In this document: in pieces, positions 1-6,892 of the stretch
How the letters are laid out: each line of letters begins with the position of its first letter
How positions within the stretch are numbered: the stretch's first letter is position 1
Origin: Planctomycetota bacterium
Lineage (GTDB): Bacteria; Planctomycetota; Phycisphaerae; WQYP01
DNA length: 7,816 nucleotides
NCBI GenBank assembly: GCA_021816165.1
Contig: JAKAYZ010000074.1
Coordinates: 1 to 7,816 of the forward strand
Direction of reading: 5' to 3'
Translations under genes and position numbers: made by a program
Notes under the pieces: generated by a model
Databases searched by the model: none
What the model was told of the DNA's origin: nothing
The model's input: only the letters and a program-made list of their open reading frames with translations

Positions 1-283
1 CTGGTTGCATTGGCAATTTTTGCGAAAAGTCGGCCGGGGCCCAGGTTTTTGGGGGTACCTTGGCGGCGCGAGGTTTAGCTGGTGCGTTGCCGACCAGCCA
101 CACCGGCGGCGGCATCGCCCATCGAGCGGCGCGGTCGCAGCGCCCGGCGCGGATGAAATCAATCGATTCTTGCGGTATATTACGGGGCTTGGCTAGGGGC
201 CAAAACACAGGGTACCTGTGCGGATAAAAATATGGAAAAGCCCCGCTTAAGTGCGGCAGGACATGATGGGATACCAATAGCTG
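1..283. other. Gene-poor leader upstream of typA
   Basis: No convincing gene is visible here. On the + strand all three frames are open from the left edge to stops at 76-78, 194-196 and 223-225, and none gives a recognisable protein. The longest, ending at 196, is rich in Arg, Gly and Pro, as expected of an accidental frame in GC-rich DNA. One minus-strand frame is open from about 299 to the left edge, with a possible ATG at 113-115, but its product is a Pro/Ala-rich string with no recognised motif. The 3' end of an upstream gene could lie here and cannot be proved. AT-rich stretches that could hold a -10 element are TATATT (176-181) and TAAAAATAT (225-233); neither has a good -35 partner. 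Confidence 0.5.
206..220. promoter_or_regulatory. 6+3+6 inverted repeat in typA leader
   Basis: The arms CACAGG (206-211) and CCTGTG (215-220) are perfect inverted complements around the spacer GTA. The dyad lies immediately upstream of the AT-rich stretch TAAAAATAT (225-233), 64 bases before the typA start. This is where an operator or a short leader hairpin could act. A repeat this short can arise by chance, so a regulatory role is only a suggestion. Confidence 0.2.
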
Positions 284-2134
284 ATGAAACGCCGGGATGA
301 ATTAAGAAACATTGCCATTATCGCTCACGTTGACCATGGTAAGACAACCTTGGTAGATGCCATGCTGCGGCAATCGGGCATGTTTCGCGCTGGACAAATG
401 GACGAAAAAACCCTGATTTTGGACAATAATCCCCTTGAGCGGGAGCGCGGCATTACGATCTTGGCCAAAAACGTGGCCATGACCTACACCGATTCCAAAA
501 ATGTAACGCGAAAAATTAATATCATCGACACGCCGGGACACGCCGACTTTGGCGGCGAGGTGGAGCGTGTTTTGAAAATGGCCGACGGTGTGCTGCTTTT
601 GGTCGACGCCTTCGAGGGGCCTATGCCGCAGACACGCTTCGTATTGAAGAAGGCATTTCATTATCACATTAAGCCCATTGTGGTAATCAACAAGATTGAC
701 CGTCCCGATGCCCGGCCAGATGAAGTGCTTAACGAGATATTTGATCTGTTTGTCGAATTGGAAGCCGATGACGAAGCCCTCGACTTCCCCGTCATTTACG
801 CATCCGGGCGCTCGGGATATGCACGCCTGGACCCAAAAGATGATTCGATGGACATGCGGCCGCTGCTCGAAACGATTATCAATCGAATTCCCGGACCAGT
901 GGCCGATCTGGAAAAACCGCTGCAGATGCAGATTACCAATATTGACTACAACGAATATGTGGGACGCATCGGCATCGGGCGCGTATTCAATGGCTACCTG
1001 CGGAAGGGAGAGAAAATTGCGCTCCTGAAGCGAAATGGTCAGCAGGAGACGCATTCGATTGTGGAACTGTATTTGTTTGCCGGCTTGGGACGCGAAAAGA
1101 CCGATCACGTAGAAGCCGGCGACATCAGCGCCGTAGTGGGCATTGACGATGTGGATATCGGCGATACGATAGCAAGCCTGGAGCATCCCGAGGCATTGCC
1201 GCTCATCGATGTGGATGAACCGACACTAAGCATGATTTTCAGCGTGAATGATTCGCCCTTCGCCGGACGGGAAGGCAAATTTGTCACCAGCCGGAATCTC
1301 CGTGATCGGTTGATGAAGGAACTCCAGAGCAATGTCGCACTGCGGGTGGAAGACACCGCTTCCGCCGATTCATTGCGGGTCAGCGGACGCGGGCTGCTTC
1401 ACCTGGGCGTGCTGATTGAAAACATGCGGCGTGAAGGCTACGAACTGCAGGTCAGTAAGCCGAAGGTGATCTTCAAAGAGGTTAACGGCCACAAGTGTGA
1501 ACCTATTGAAAATTTAGTTATTGATGTGCCGCAAAGCGCCGTCGGTGCCGTCATGGAGTCGATCGGCAATCGCCGTGGCGAACTGGTTAAAATGGAGACC
1601 AAGGGCAATATCGCCCATCTTGAATTTACCATTCCGGCCCGTGGCCTGATCGGTCTTCGTACGCGGCTGCTCAATGCGACGCAGGGCGAGGCGATCATGC
1701 ACCACACCTTCCACGATTACCAGTTTATCCGTGGGGCATTGCCCGGCCGGCAAAACGGCGTGATGGTGAGCATGGAACTTGGCACCACCAACGCCTATGC
1801 GCTTGATACGCTGCAGGATCGTGGCGTAATGTTTGTCAAGCCGGGCGATGAAGTGTACGAGGGTATGGTGGTCGGCGAGTTTAATAAAGACACGGATATT
1901 GTCGTCAATGTATGCAAAGAGAAAAAGCTCTCCAACATGCGTACTACGGCCAGCGATAAAAACATCATCCTCAAGCCACCGCGGGATATGTCGCTGGAAA
2001 TTGCGCTGGAATATATTGAAGATGATGAATTGGTGGAAATTACCCCCAAAACCATACGCGTCCGCAAACGGCATCTAAAAGAAAATGAACGCAAGCGCAT
2101 TGGCCGGGCCGAGGCGGCGGTCTTGGGCGACTGA
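284..2134 (+). CDS. typA: Ribosome-binding translational GTPase TypA/BipA
   Basis: TypA/BipA is a cytoplasmic GTPase of the EF-G/LepA class. It binds the 70S ribosome and supports ribosome assembly and stress or low-temperature growth. The product is 616 residues, close to the usual 605-615. The G domain shows the P-loop AHVDHGKT (14-21), switch I RERGITI with Thr58, DTPGH (82-86) and NKID (136-139). The expected translation-factor beta-barrel, EF-G-like domains and TypA-specific C-terminal domain follow, including the signature around [11 protein letters not shown]. No frameshift or missing key residue is seen. The ATG at 284 is chosen because it gives the standard N-terminus [15 protein letters not shown] and because an in-frame TAG (278-280) lies one codon before it. 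The ribosome site is weak; GGGATA (268-273) is the nearest purine-rich run. The phosphatase gene follows after 37 bases. Identification is near certain. Confidence 0.98.
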   Translation: MKRRDELRNIAIIAHVDHGKTTLVDAMLRQSGMFRAGQMDEKTLILDNNPLERERGITILAKNVAMTYTDSKNVTRKINIIDTPGHADFGGEVERVLKMADGVLLLVDAFEGPMPQTRFVLKKAFHYHIKPIVVINKIDRPDARPDEVLNEIFDLFVELEADDEALDFPVIYASGRSGYARLDPKDDSMDMRPLLETIINRIPGPVADLEKPLQMQITNIDYNEYVGRIGIGRVFNGYLRKGEKIALLKRNGQQETHSIVELYLFAGLGREKTDHVEAGDISAVVGIDDVDIGDTIASLEHPEALPLIDVDEPTLSMIFSVNDSPFAGREGKFVTSRNLRDRLMKELQSNVALRVEDTASADSLRVSGRGLLHLGVLIENMRREGYELQVSKPKVIFKEVNGHKCEPIENLVIDVPQSAVGAVMESIGNRRGELVKMETKGNIAHLEFTIPARGLIGLRTRLLNATQGEAIMHHTFHDYQFIRGALPGRQNGVMVSMELGTTNAYALDTLQDRGVMFVKPGDEVYEGMVVGEFNKDTDIVVNVCKEKKLSNMRTTASDKNIILKPPRDMSLEIALEYIEDDELVEITPKTIRVRKRHLKENERKRIGRAEAAVLGD

Positions 2135-2171
2135 ACGTCTTCCAGGTGCGGCATCGCATGGGATAACTGAA

Positions 2172-2894
2172 ATGCTGGAACGAATTGACGTACATAATCA
2201 TCTCCTCCCAAACCTGGATGATGGGTGCAGTTCATCGGCGGAATCATTTGAGTGTATCCGCACGTTGCAGGCCTCCGGCTACAGCCGGTTATTTGTGACG
2301 CCGCACACCGGGCCGACCGACATTTGTTCCATACGACCGGAAGAATCGCAGCGACATTTTGATCTGTTCGTCGCTTCAGCCCGCCGGGCGGGGATTGACG
2401 TTGAATTCAAGCTTGGTGGGGAGGTTCGGTTATCGCCGGAATTGCTCAGGATGGGCGACTTGTCCCTGGCCGTCACCTACGGCGTAACATCTCATTTTTG
2501 CCTCGTTGATATCTGGGAGCCAGATTGGCCGTCGTGGGCGCAGGACAACATTAACTGGCTTATTGCCAACGGCCGCACGGTTATCGTTGCCCACCCCGAG
2601 CGTATGCCAGCCATGCAGAAAGACCCGGCGTTGATGGACCGCCTTGCACGGCAGGGGGTGCTGTTTCAGGGCAATTTGGGGCCGCTGGGTGGTTCGGAAC
2701 CGGAACCGGTGCGAATCCTGGCCGAACGGTTTCTTCGTGAGGGCCGCTACTTCATGTTGGGTACCGATTGCCACCGGCCGTCGCATTTGCAGGCACGACT
2801 GGCGGGGCTTCAACGGGCCGAAGAAATTCTGGGCGAAACTGCGGTGCACCAACTGACCTTTGCCAATCCCTTGACCATCTGGAACGCCGCGTAA
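2172..2894 (+). CDS. PHP-type phosphatase, CpsB/CapC/YwqE-like
   Basis: This 240-residue protein resembles the metal-dependent PHP-fold tyrosine phosphatases (CpsB, CapC, YwqE) that dephosphorylate bacterial tyrosine kinases controlling capsule or exopolysaccharide export. Visible metal-site motifs, in order, are IDVHNHLLPNLDDG with HxH at 8-10, TPH with His45, GGEV with Glu84, AHPER (140-144) and GTDCH with Asp199 and His201. The length and order match the family. The last motif is usually SDAH, so Thr198 and Cys200 are variants beside conserved metal ligands. The ATG at 2172 is preferred because the protein then begins directly with the family N-terminus. An in-frame ATG at 2085 would add 29 unrelated residues and overlap typA by 50 bases. 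The ribosome site GGGA (2160-2163) is modest. No kinase or polysaccharide gene is present in the window, so the substrate is unknown. It could act on another phosphoester. Confidence 0.85.
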   Translation: MLERIDVHNHLLPNLDDGCSSSAESFECIRTLQASGYSRLFVTPHTGPTDICSIRPEESQRHFDLFVASARRAGIDVEFKLGGEVRLSPELLRMGDLSLAVTYGVTSHFCLVDIWEPDWPSWAQDNINWLIANGRTVIVAHPERMPAMQKDPALMDRLARQGVLFQGNLGPLGGSEPEPVRILAERFLREGRYFMLGTDCHRPSHLQARLAGLQRAEEILGETAVHQLTFANPLTIWNAA

Positions 2895-2990
2895 CACCCG
2901 CGGGAACCCTACTGCAAAGCACACGAGGGAAGGCGCGGCGAGTCATGGCGAAATAATATCCTGCCATCGGCCTCAAACCTTAAATCAAAA

Positions 2991-3017
2991 CACGTAGCCC
3001 CGGGCTTGCCCGGCGTG
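2991..3017 (+). terminator. Possible terminator hairpin after phosphatase gene
   Basis: CCGGG (3000-3004) and CCCGG (3009-3013) pair around the tetraloop CTTG. Outer CACG (2991-2994) and CGTG (3014-3017) can extend the stem across a left-side bulge. The hairpin lies about 100 bases after the phosphatase stop codon and is followed by ATTGTTGTTAATG, which is T-rich but not a clean U tract. It may end the typA-phosphatase transcript. It may equally be a copy of a dispersed GC-rich palindromic repeat. Confidence 0.3.
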
Positions 3018-3118
3018 ATTGTTGTTAATGAAAATATATCGTCTCGCTTCGCCGCCTGTGGCGGGTCAAAATGGCTTTATTTGCCGCAGGGGAATGTTAA
3101 GTCTGGGTTAATTCTGCT

Positions 3119-3133
3119 GAATTTCTGAAATTC
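3119..3133. promoter_or_regulatory. Operator-like 7+1+7 inverted repeat
   Basis: GAATTTC (3119-3125) and GAAATTC (3127-3133) are exact inverted complements around one base. A further half-site AATTC (3110-3114) pairs with GAATT (3119-3123). The dyad sits 34 bases upstream of the predicted -10 element, just above the -35 position, where an activator or repressor of the propeller gene could bind. The regulator is unknown. Confidence 0.4.
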
Positions 3134-3141
3134 TTCACCTT

Positions 3142-3172
3142 TTCACTTGCGTTTTTTTTTGCGTGTTATGAT
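3142..3172 (+). promoter_or_regulatory. Extended -10 promoter of propeller gene
   Basis: TGTTATGAT (3164-3172) matches an extended -10 element (TGn plus TATGAT, five of six to TATAAT). No good -35 hexamer is spaced 16-18 bases upstream. TTCACT (3142-3147) is 19 bases away and TTGCGT (3147-3152) only 14, which fits dependence on the extended -10 or on an activator. A start of transcription near 3179 would give a leader of about 150 bases. Confidence 0.45.
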
Positions 3173-3318
3173 GCACTCATTGGGCGTCTTGGTTCCACAA
3201 GTTTGAGCCGATGCCCGTAGGGTGTGTTGACAATTGGGTGTTCGCGCGTCGCCTACAGGGTTGCAGGCCGGCCGTCAGGTGGTTGGTACGCTGTATTGTG
3301 GTGGCGCGTTGGCAGCCA

Positions 3319-3324
3319 GTGAGG
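3319..3324 (+). promoter_or_regulatory. Ribosome site that decides the propeller start
   Basis: GTGAGG (3319-3324) lies seven bases before the ATG at 3332 but only one base before the in-frame TTG at 3326. The ATG is therefore the likelier start. Confidence 0.55.
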
Positions 3325-3331
3325 TTTGCGC

Positions 3332-6300
3332 ATGCAAGCATCCATCGCTAAGCCACGTGTCCCCTGCCATGGGCAGTTGCCGATACACCGGCAGCCTCGG
3401 CGATTGGCGCTGCATCCTTTTACGGTGCTGCTGCTGGTTGGCCTTGCAGGCCTTTTGCCGCCCGGTGCATATCCTGCCGCGGCAGCAGTTAATGCCAAGC
3501 CCAGGTTAAAAATACCGCATGTGGCGTTGGCGCAGGTGCCGTGGCAACGGCACTTTCGTCATCCCACGCCCCTGTATATCCCCCTGATGTCCCTGCCATG
3601 GGCTGATTGTCATGTGCTGACCCTGCATTTGCCGCATTCGCCCGTTAAACCATGGGTTGATCCCGATAGCCACTTTATCATGGCCATGTGTACCGACTTG
3701 CAGGGTAACCTGTGGCTGGCCACCGAAGGGGCGGGTGTATACCGCTATGATCCATCAGCCCCCCAAGCCAGACGGTGGACCCAATTTACGAAGCAAAACA
3801 CCCATGGAACACTGGCCAACAATTGCATCTATGCCATCGCCTGCGATAACCGTGGCCGGATATGGGCGGGAGAATTGAATCATGGCATAAGCGTGTTTAA
3901 TGGCAGGGTGTGGCAGGATTATGACATCGTGCAGAACCCCAAACACCATGTACTGGCCGGTCCATTGGGGAACCATGTTTATGCGATGGCGTTTGATCGG
4001 TATACCGATCAGATGTGGATAGACACCGAGAACGGTATCAGCATTTACCAGTGCGGCCAGTCCGCACCCGCAGTGGCGAGCCGGGCAATTGATCCGCCCG
4101 GAACTGCCAAGCTGGGCGATGGTGCAGAGCCTGACACCCCGGTGCTTCAGCCGCCCCGGCATCGTTGGCATTACATTACGCAGGCCAATGGTTTGCCGAT
4201 GAATCCGGATTCTATGGCCTTTGCACCTGATGGCACGGTATTGGTAGGCACCCAATGCGGAGGCTTGACCATTGGTACACCACGGCAGGGAAACACATCA
4301 GTACCCAGCGATGCTTGGGGGTGGAACCATTATCGGTGGGAGACCATCACCGGTCCATGGCATATGCCGCTGTCGGCAACGGGTAAGGGGTTGCCGGGGA
4401 ATTTGGTCAATTCGGTAGCCGTTACCTGGAAGAACCATCTGGCGGTGGCGACGGATGAGGGTATCGCATTGGGAAAATGGGTTGGCGTGCCCCAAGGCGC
4501 GGCAACGGTGCAATCCGCCATATTTAGCCACCGGCATCGTGCCCGCGCGTCATCCCCCGCACGGGCGGCATCATCATTGCGTATTAAACTGGTTTTTGAA
4601 CATGGGCAGAATTTTGTCGCCAAGGTCCATGGGCTGTGGCATCCGCCAGCGCATTGGCGGGCACCATCGGGTTCGGTGCTGGCGCAATTGCCGACGGAAG
4701 ACCATACCACGGTGGTGGCGTGGCAGGGGGATCAAGCGCAAGGAAACAAGGCGGGTTATCTGTGGCTGGGCCATTGGCGAACGGGCTTGGATGTTTGGCA
4801 ATACAATGCCAGCGGAAGCATCATCAGACGCTGGCACATCGGTGAGCCACAGGTGGGCAATTACATTCAGTCGCTATTGCCGCTGAAGGGTGGGTCGATG
4901 GCGGTGGGTTGTTACGGGGATGGGGTAAAGATCATCACCCTGCCGGGGCAAAGCGGAGTTGCTTGGCGGCAGGGTGCAAGCGCCAGCGAAAGACTCCGTA
5001 CCGCGGACGTCCCGTCCGCCAACCACACCGCCTGGGCCAAAAGCAACAATAAAAAAGCAATAATTCCCACCGAGCCGCAGGGCGCACGGCCACCGAGTGC
5101 CCGGCAGCTTACGGCGATGGCCAATGCCATCCGGGAAGAATTAATAAAATCCAAAGGTAAAAAGCAGCCGCAGATCGTGCCGCTGCCGGACGATTGGCGT
5201 ACCGAAGGCAACTGGCTGGGCCGGTACGGGAAGTACTGGATCGACCTAGCCGCGGTCTGCTCGCCATATGATTTTGTCTGGGGAACCGAGGAAGCCAGGA
5301 TAACCTATTGGCCAGAACTCGCCTTTCCGCCGCCCGGCGACAGCGCACGGTATTGGGTTCAAACCCTCCAGACGGCCAATCCCCGGGCGCTGGAGCTTCC
5401 CAAGCCGTACATGGAAAGCCGTGAAAAACTGTTCCACGTGCCCGCCAATCTTGATCGCCGCGACGCCTCGACAGATGACCACGGCGAGGTCTATCCAAGT
5501 TGGCGGCAGGGGCCGGGCGTAGCCCTGCTGATCAGGATTCCGCAAGGGCTTTTTGCCGTTAGCCTTTATGAATGGAATTACAATGGCCACTCGGGCCGCA
5601 TGCGGCAGCGCGACTATACCGTCTCAGCGATGGCGCTCCCGAAGGGATGGAATTATTTCACGGCGTGGCGGCGCGGTCTTTGGACCCATCGGGACACGGC
5701 CGTGCTCAAGTGCTATGGGCAGCGGCCGGGAGTGGTAGCACGGGCCGACCAGAACTGGGGCGGCGAATGGGTCCGGTTTATGGTGCGCGGGCCCGTGGTC
5801 ATGGCGGTGCGGTTCAGCCGCAATTACTCTCTGAACACGCACGTTTTGGGGGCCGCGGTTGATACTCTCGGCCAGCACCCGCTGGCTTTCTTTGGCCCGC
5901 AGGCGAAACGGCTCCTCCTCGCGAGGAGGGAGTCCGCAGGTGTTCTCAAACGAACCACGGGGGCAGGCACTGCGGCGGATCCGCCGAGGCTCCCTTGCGC
6001 TACACTGTCGCGGGCCCGCGCATCCTGCCGCAATGCGCTGGCCTTTGTGACGGCAGCGCGGTGGCTTATTGCTGATGCCCAGCCGCCCGCAGGGCGGACG
6101 GCATCCGGTGCCCTCCGCTCCGAGGCCCGCTGTTTCTACCGATTGTGCCTATTTCGTCGCTGGGAGCGGCTGCAACGCAGGTTGGGGCTGGTTACGCCAC
6201 GCTCCGCCCTCCACCAGCTGCGTACCGAGGTTGACGCCAACCGCCGCACGGAAATTGGCCCGCTGGTTGACGGGGTGCTGCGTAGGGATTTGGCCGCACG

Positions 6301-6367
6301 CAACCATGGGCCTTCGCTTGTGCCGCTGCGGCCCAATGTCGGGGGTGCCCGGCGCGAGCACAACTGA
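3332..6367 (+). CDS. Exported two-module beta-propeller protein
   Basis: Function is unknown. The product has 1011 residues. A signal peptide is evident: Arg-rich residues to 24, a hydrophobic stretch (30-42), and a likely cleavage near AAAA (49-52). Residues about 110-535 contain repeated propeller blades of the two-component-regulator type, for example QGNLWLATEGAGVYRYD (124-140), RGRIWAGELNHGISVF (174-189), DQMWIDTENGISIY (226-239), GLPGNLVNSVAV (353-364) and YLWLGHWRTGLDVW (476-489). No transmembrane helix, histidine kinase or response domain follows, so it is not a hybrid sensor. A charged linker (about 545-612) leads to a second module (616 to about 990) starting GNWLGRYGKYWIDL (626-639) and rich in Trp and Tyr. 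From memory, similar modules occur in planctomycete-type secreted proteins. The C-terminus (930-990) is a helical, Arg-rich segment. Residues about 858-928 look like an insertion encoded by palindrome-rich DNA. A role in envelope recognition or binding is inference. Confidence 0.8.
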   Translation: MQASIAKPRVPCHGQLPIHRQPRRLALHPFTVLLLVGLAGLLPPGAYPAAAAVNAKPRLKIPHVALAQVPWQRHFRHPTPLYIPLMSLPWADCHVLTLHLPHSPVKPWVDPDSHFIMAMCTDLQGNLWLATEGAGVYRYDPSAPQARRWTQFTKQNTHGTLANNCIYAIACDNRGRIWAGELNHGISVFNGRVWQDYDIVQNPKHHVLAGPLGNHVYAMAFDRYTDQMWIDTENGISIYQCGQSAPAVASRAIDPPGTAKLGDGAEPDTPVLQPPRHRWHYITQANGLPMNPDSMAFAPDGTVLVGTQCGGLTIGTPRQGNTSVPSDAWGWNHYRWETITGPWHMPLSATGKGLPGNLVNSVAVTWKNHLAVATDEGIALGKWVGVPQGAATVQSAIFSHRHRARASSPARAASSLRIKLVFEHGQNFVAKVHGLWHPPAHWRAPSGSVLAQLPTEDHTTVVAWQGDQAQGNKAGYLWLGHWRTGLDVWQYNASGSIIRRWHIGEPQVGNYIQSLLPLKGGSMAVGCYGDGVKIITLPGQSGVAWRQGASASERLRTADVPSANHTAWAKSNNKKAIIPTEPQGARPPSARQLTAMANAIREELIKSKGKKQPQIVPLPDDWRTEGNWLGRYGKYWIDLAAVCSPYDFVWGTEEARITYWPELAFPPPGDSARYWVQTLQTANPRALELPKPYMESREKLFHVPANLDRRDASTDDHGEVYPSWRQGPGVALLIRIPQGLFAVSLYEWNYNGHSGRMRQRDYTVSAMALPKGWNYFTAWRRGLWTHRDTAVLKCYGQRPGVVARADQNWGGEWVRFMVRGPVVMAVRFSRNYSLNTHVLGAAVDTLGQHPLAFFGPQAKRLLLARRESAGVLKRTTGAGTAADPPRLPCATLSRARASCRNALAFVTAARWLIADAQPPAGRTASGALRSEARCFYRLCLFRRWERLQRRLGLVTPRSALHQLRTEVDANRRTEIGPLVDGVLRRDLAARNHGPSLVPLRPNVGGARREHN
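3994..4011. repeat. 18-bp perfect palindrome inside propeller gene
   Basis: The nine bases TGATCGGTA (3994-4002) are followed directly by their reverse complement TACCGATCA (4003-4011). It encodes residues FDRYTDQ of the propeller, which fit the blade pattern, so it is part of the gene and not an insert. It could be a protein-binding site or chance. Confidence 0.7.
5914..6105. repeat. Cluster of four GC-rich palindromes in coding DNA
   Basis: Three perfect palindromes and one large hairpin lie within 192 bases: CCTCCTCG followed by its reverse complement (5914-5929, 16 bp), CGGCGGA followed by its reverse complement (5973-5986, 14 bp), CGCGGGCCCGCG (6009-6020, 12 bp), and the stem-loop at 6074-6105. 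The encoded protein, about residues 862-925, is rich in Arg, Ala, Pro and Ser and lacks the Trp/Tyr-rich character on its N-terminal side. The reading frame is kept. This looks like palindromic repeat DNA that has inserted in frame, although high GC raises the chance of palindromes. Confidence 0.5.
6074..6105. repeat. REP-like 12-bp stem-loop
   Basis: GATGCC (6074-6079) pairs with GGCATC (6100-6105), and CCGCCC (6083-6088) pairs with GGGCGG (6092-6097). A 3x2 internal loop separates the two stems, and GCA closes the tip. The imperfect GC-rich palindrome of about 32 bases resembles REP-type elements in shape. It is unusual in lying inside an open reading frame. Confidence 0.5.
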
Positions 6368-6377
6368 GCTTTCACCG

Positions 6378-6426
6378 CGTCTCGATGGGATGTTCCCGTC
6401 GGTCAGCGCAGGAGACGTTTTATTTT
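6378..6426 (+). terminator. Nested hairpin with T tract, terminator or attenuator
   Basis: CGTCTC (6378-6383) pairs with GAGACG (6412-6417). They enclose a second hairpin, GATGGGA (6384-6390) with TCCCGTC (6394-6400), closed by TGT. TTTTATTTT (6418-6426) follows at once, giving the stem plus U tract of an intrinsic terminator 10 bases after the propeller stop codon. The tract directly abuts the ribosome site at 6427. The structure could therefore end the upstream transcript or attenuate the downstream gene; it is not spaced as a simple end of operon. The 28-base interval within the outer stem weakens it, while the inner 7-bp stem (one T-G pair) is solid. Confidence 0.45.
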
Positions 6427-6433
6427 AAGGAGG
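6427..6433 (+). promoter_or_regulatory. Strong ribosome site AAGGAGG
   Basis: A full-length Shine-Dalgarno sequence lies seven bases before the ATG at 6441. It is much stronger than the sites of the three upstream genes, which suggests high translation of the small cysteine-rich product. Confidence 0.85.
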
Positions 6434-6440
6434 TGCTGAA

Positions 6441-6833
6441 ATGCACGCGATTCTTAACTTCGCTTCCCGCCGCAAGGTGGTGGTGCCCTTTATCAGCCTC
6501 GCGCTTGCGGCCGGGGGGGCCTTCGTCGGTGCGTCGCTACGGTCGGTGGAAATCAGGGCCGCTGTGACCGAGAACAAGGAGCTTCCCTGCGTGCAAACGG
6601 GGTGCCCGACGCCGTGCGTCGACAGCGGCATCCATAGCATCCAAGACGTGGCGATAAATAATCCGGTCTGCGGGCTCGCCCTCCTTCCGCCCGGCTCAGG
6701 CTGCAGCCGTGGGCCGATGGTCGGCTGCGCCACGGTATACACATACCTTTTCGGCGGATGCCTCCCCGCATTTGGCACCCCTGGCCAGGTCATCACCGAG
6801 CCGCGCGCAGGTTTCGGGTCGACGCCCTGCTGA
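6441..6833 (+). CDS. Small exported protein with eight cysteines
   Basis: I do not recognise a family. The 130-residue product has a basic N-terminus (Arg10, Arg11, Lys12), a hydrophobic core (13-31) and a possible cleavage after IRA (38-40), so it is probably exported. The mature part of about 90 residues carries eight Cys (50, 55, 59, 77, 88, 96, 107 and the last residue, 130), an even number that could form four disulfides. It also holds many Gly and Pro, with CxxxxCxxxC near its start. No charged catalytic motif is visible. The start is fixed by the AAGGAGG site at 6427-6433. It lies 73 bases after the propeller gene, behind a hairpin with a T tract, and 59 bases before another signal-peptide gene. 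Secreted disulfide-rich structural protein, peptide precursor or surface ligand are all possible. The coding call is firm; the role is unknown. Confidence 0.8.
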   Translation: MHAILNFASRRKVVVPFISLALAAGGAFVGASLRSVEIRAAVTENKELPCVQTGCPTPCVDSGIHSIQDVAINNPVCGLALLPPGSGCSRGPMVGCATVYTYLFGGCLPAFGTPGQVITEPRAGFGSTPC

Positions 6834-6879
6834 TTGATGTTGACCGTTTCGCCCGCCGGGCCGGGCTCAAGGCAATCTT

Positions 6880-6884
6880 GGAGG
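6880..6884 (+). promoter_or_regulatory. Ribosome site GGAGG of the last gene
   Basis: GGAGG lies eight bases before the ATG at 6893. It is the main support for the start of the open-ended gene and shows that this frame is the translated one in the region. Confidence 0.8.
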
Positions 6885-6892
6885 TAAATCCC

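Larger units (their letters stand above)
2895..3331. other. Intergenic region with hairpins and a promoter
   Basis: No gene is supported in these 437 bases. The stretch contains a hairpin at 3000-3013, a second hairpin CCGCC-TGT-GGCGG at 3052-3064, an operator-like dyad at 3119-3133, a run of nine T (3152-3160), an extended -10 promoter at 3164-3172, and a leader of about 150 bases before the propeller gene. The central part (about 3010-3180) is clearly more AT-rich than the flanking genes, as expected for a promoter region. No tRNA-like or riboswitch-like fold was recognised by eye in the leader. Confidence 0.6.

Noticed and set aside
5..196. 63-codon frame at the left edge
   Set aside because: The composition is that of an accidental GC-rich frame, with no motif and no ribosome site; it cannot be told from noise.
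302..1186. 294-codon minus-strand frame opposite typA
   Set aside because: It lies entirely antisense to an unmistakable TypA and has no recognisable domain; a mirror frame of a strong gene.
2085..2171. Upstream ATG for the phosphatase gene
   Set aside because: It would overlap typA by 50 bases and add 29 residues unlike the family; the ATG at 2172 starts directly at the conserved N-terminus.
3227..3259. TTGACA as a -35 element in the propeller leader
   Set aside because: A perfect -35 hexamer sits at 3227-3232, but no acceptable -10 follows at 16-18 bases; TACAGG is 21 bases away and a poor match.
4643..4660. CCGCCA / TGGCGG hairpin in the propeller gene
   Set aside because: A 6-bp stem with a 6-base loop is expected by chance several times in a window of this composition.
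5900..6367. Frameshift in the propeller gene near its C-terminus
   Set aside because: The Arg-rich sequence suggested a frame change, but the helical C-terminus (about residues 930-990) in the same frame looks like genuine protein, and no other frame continues the module. An in-frame insertion explains it better.
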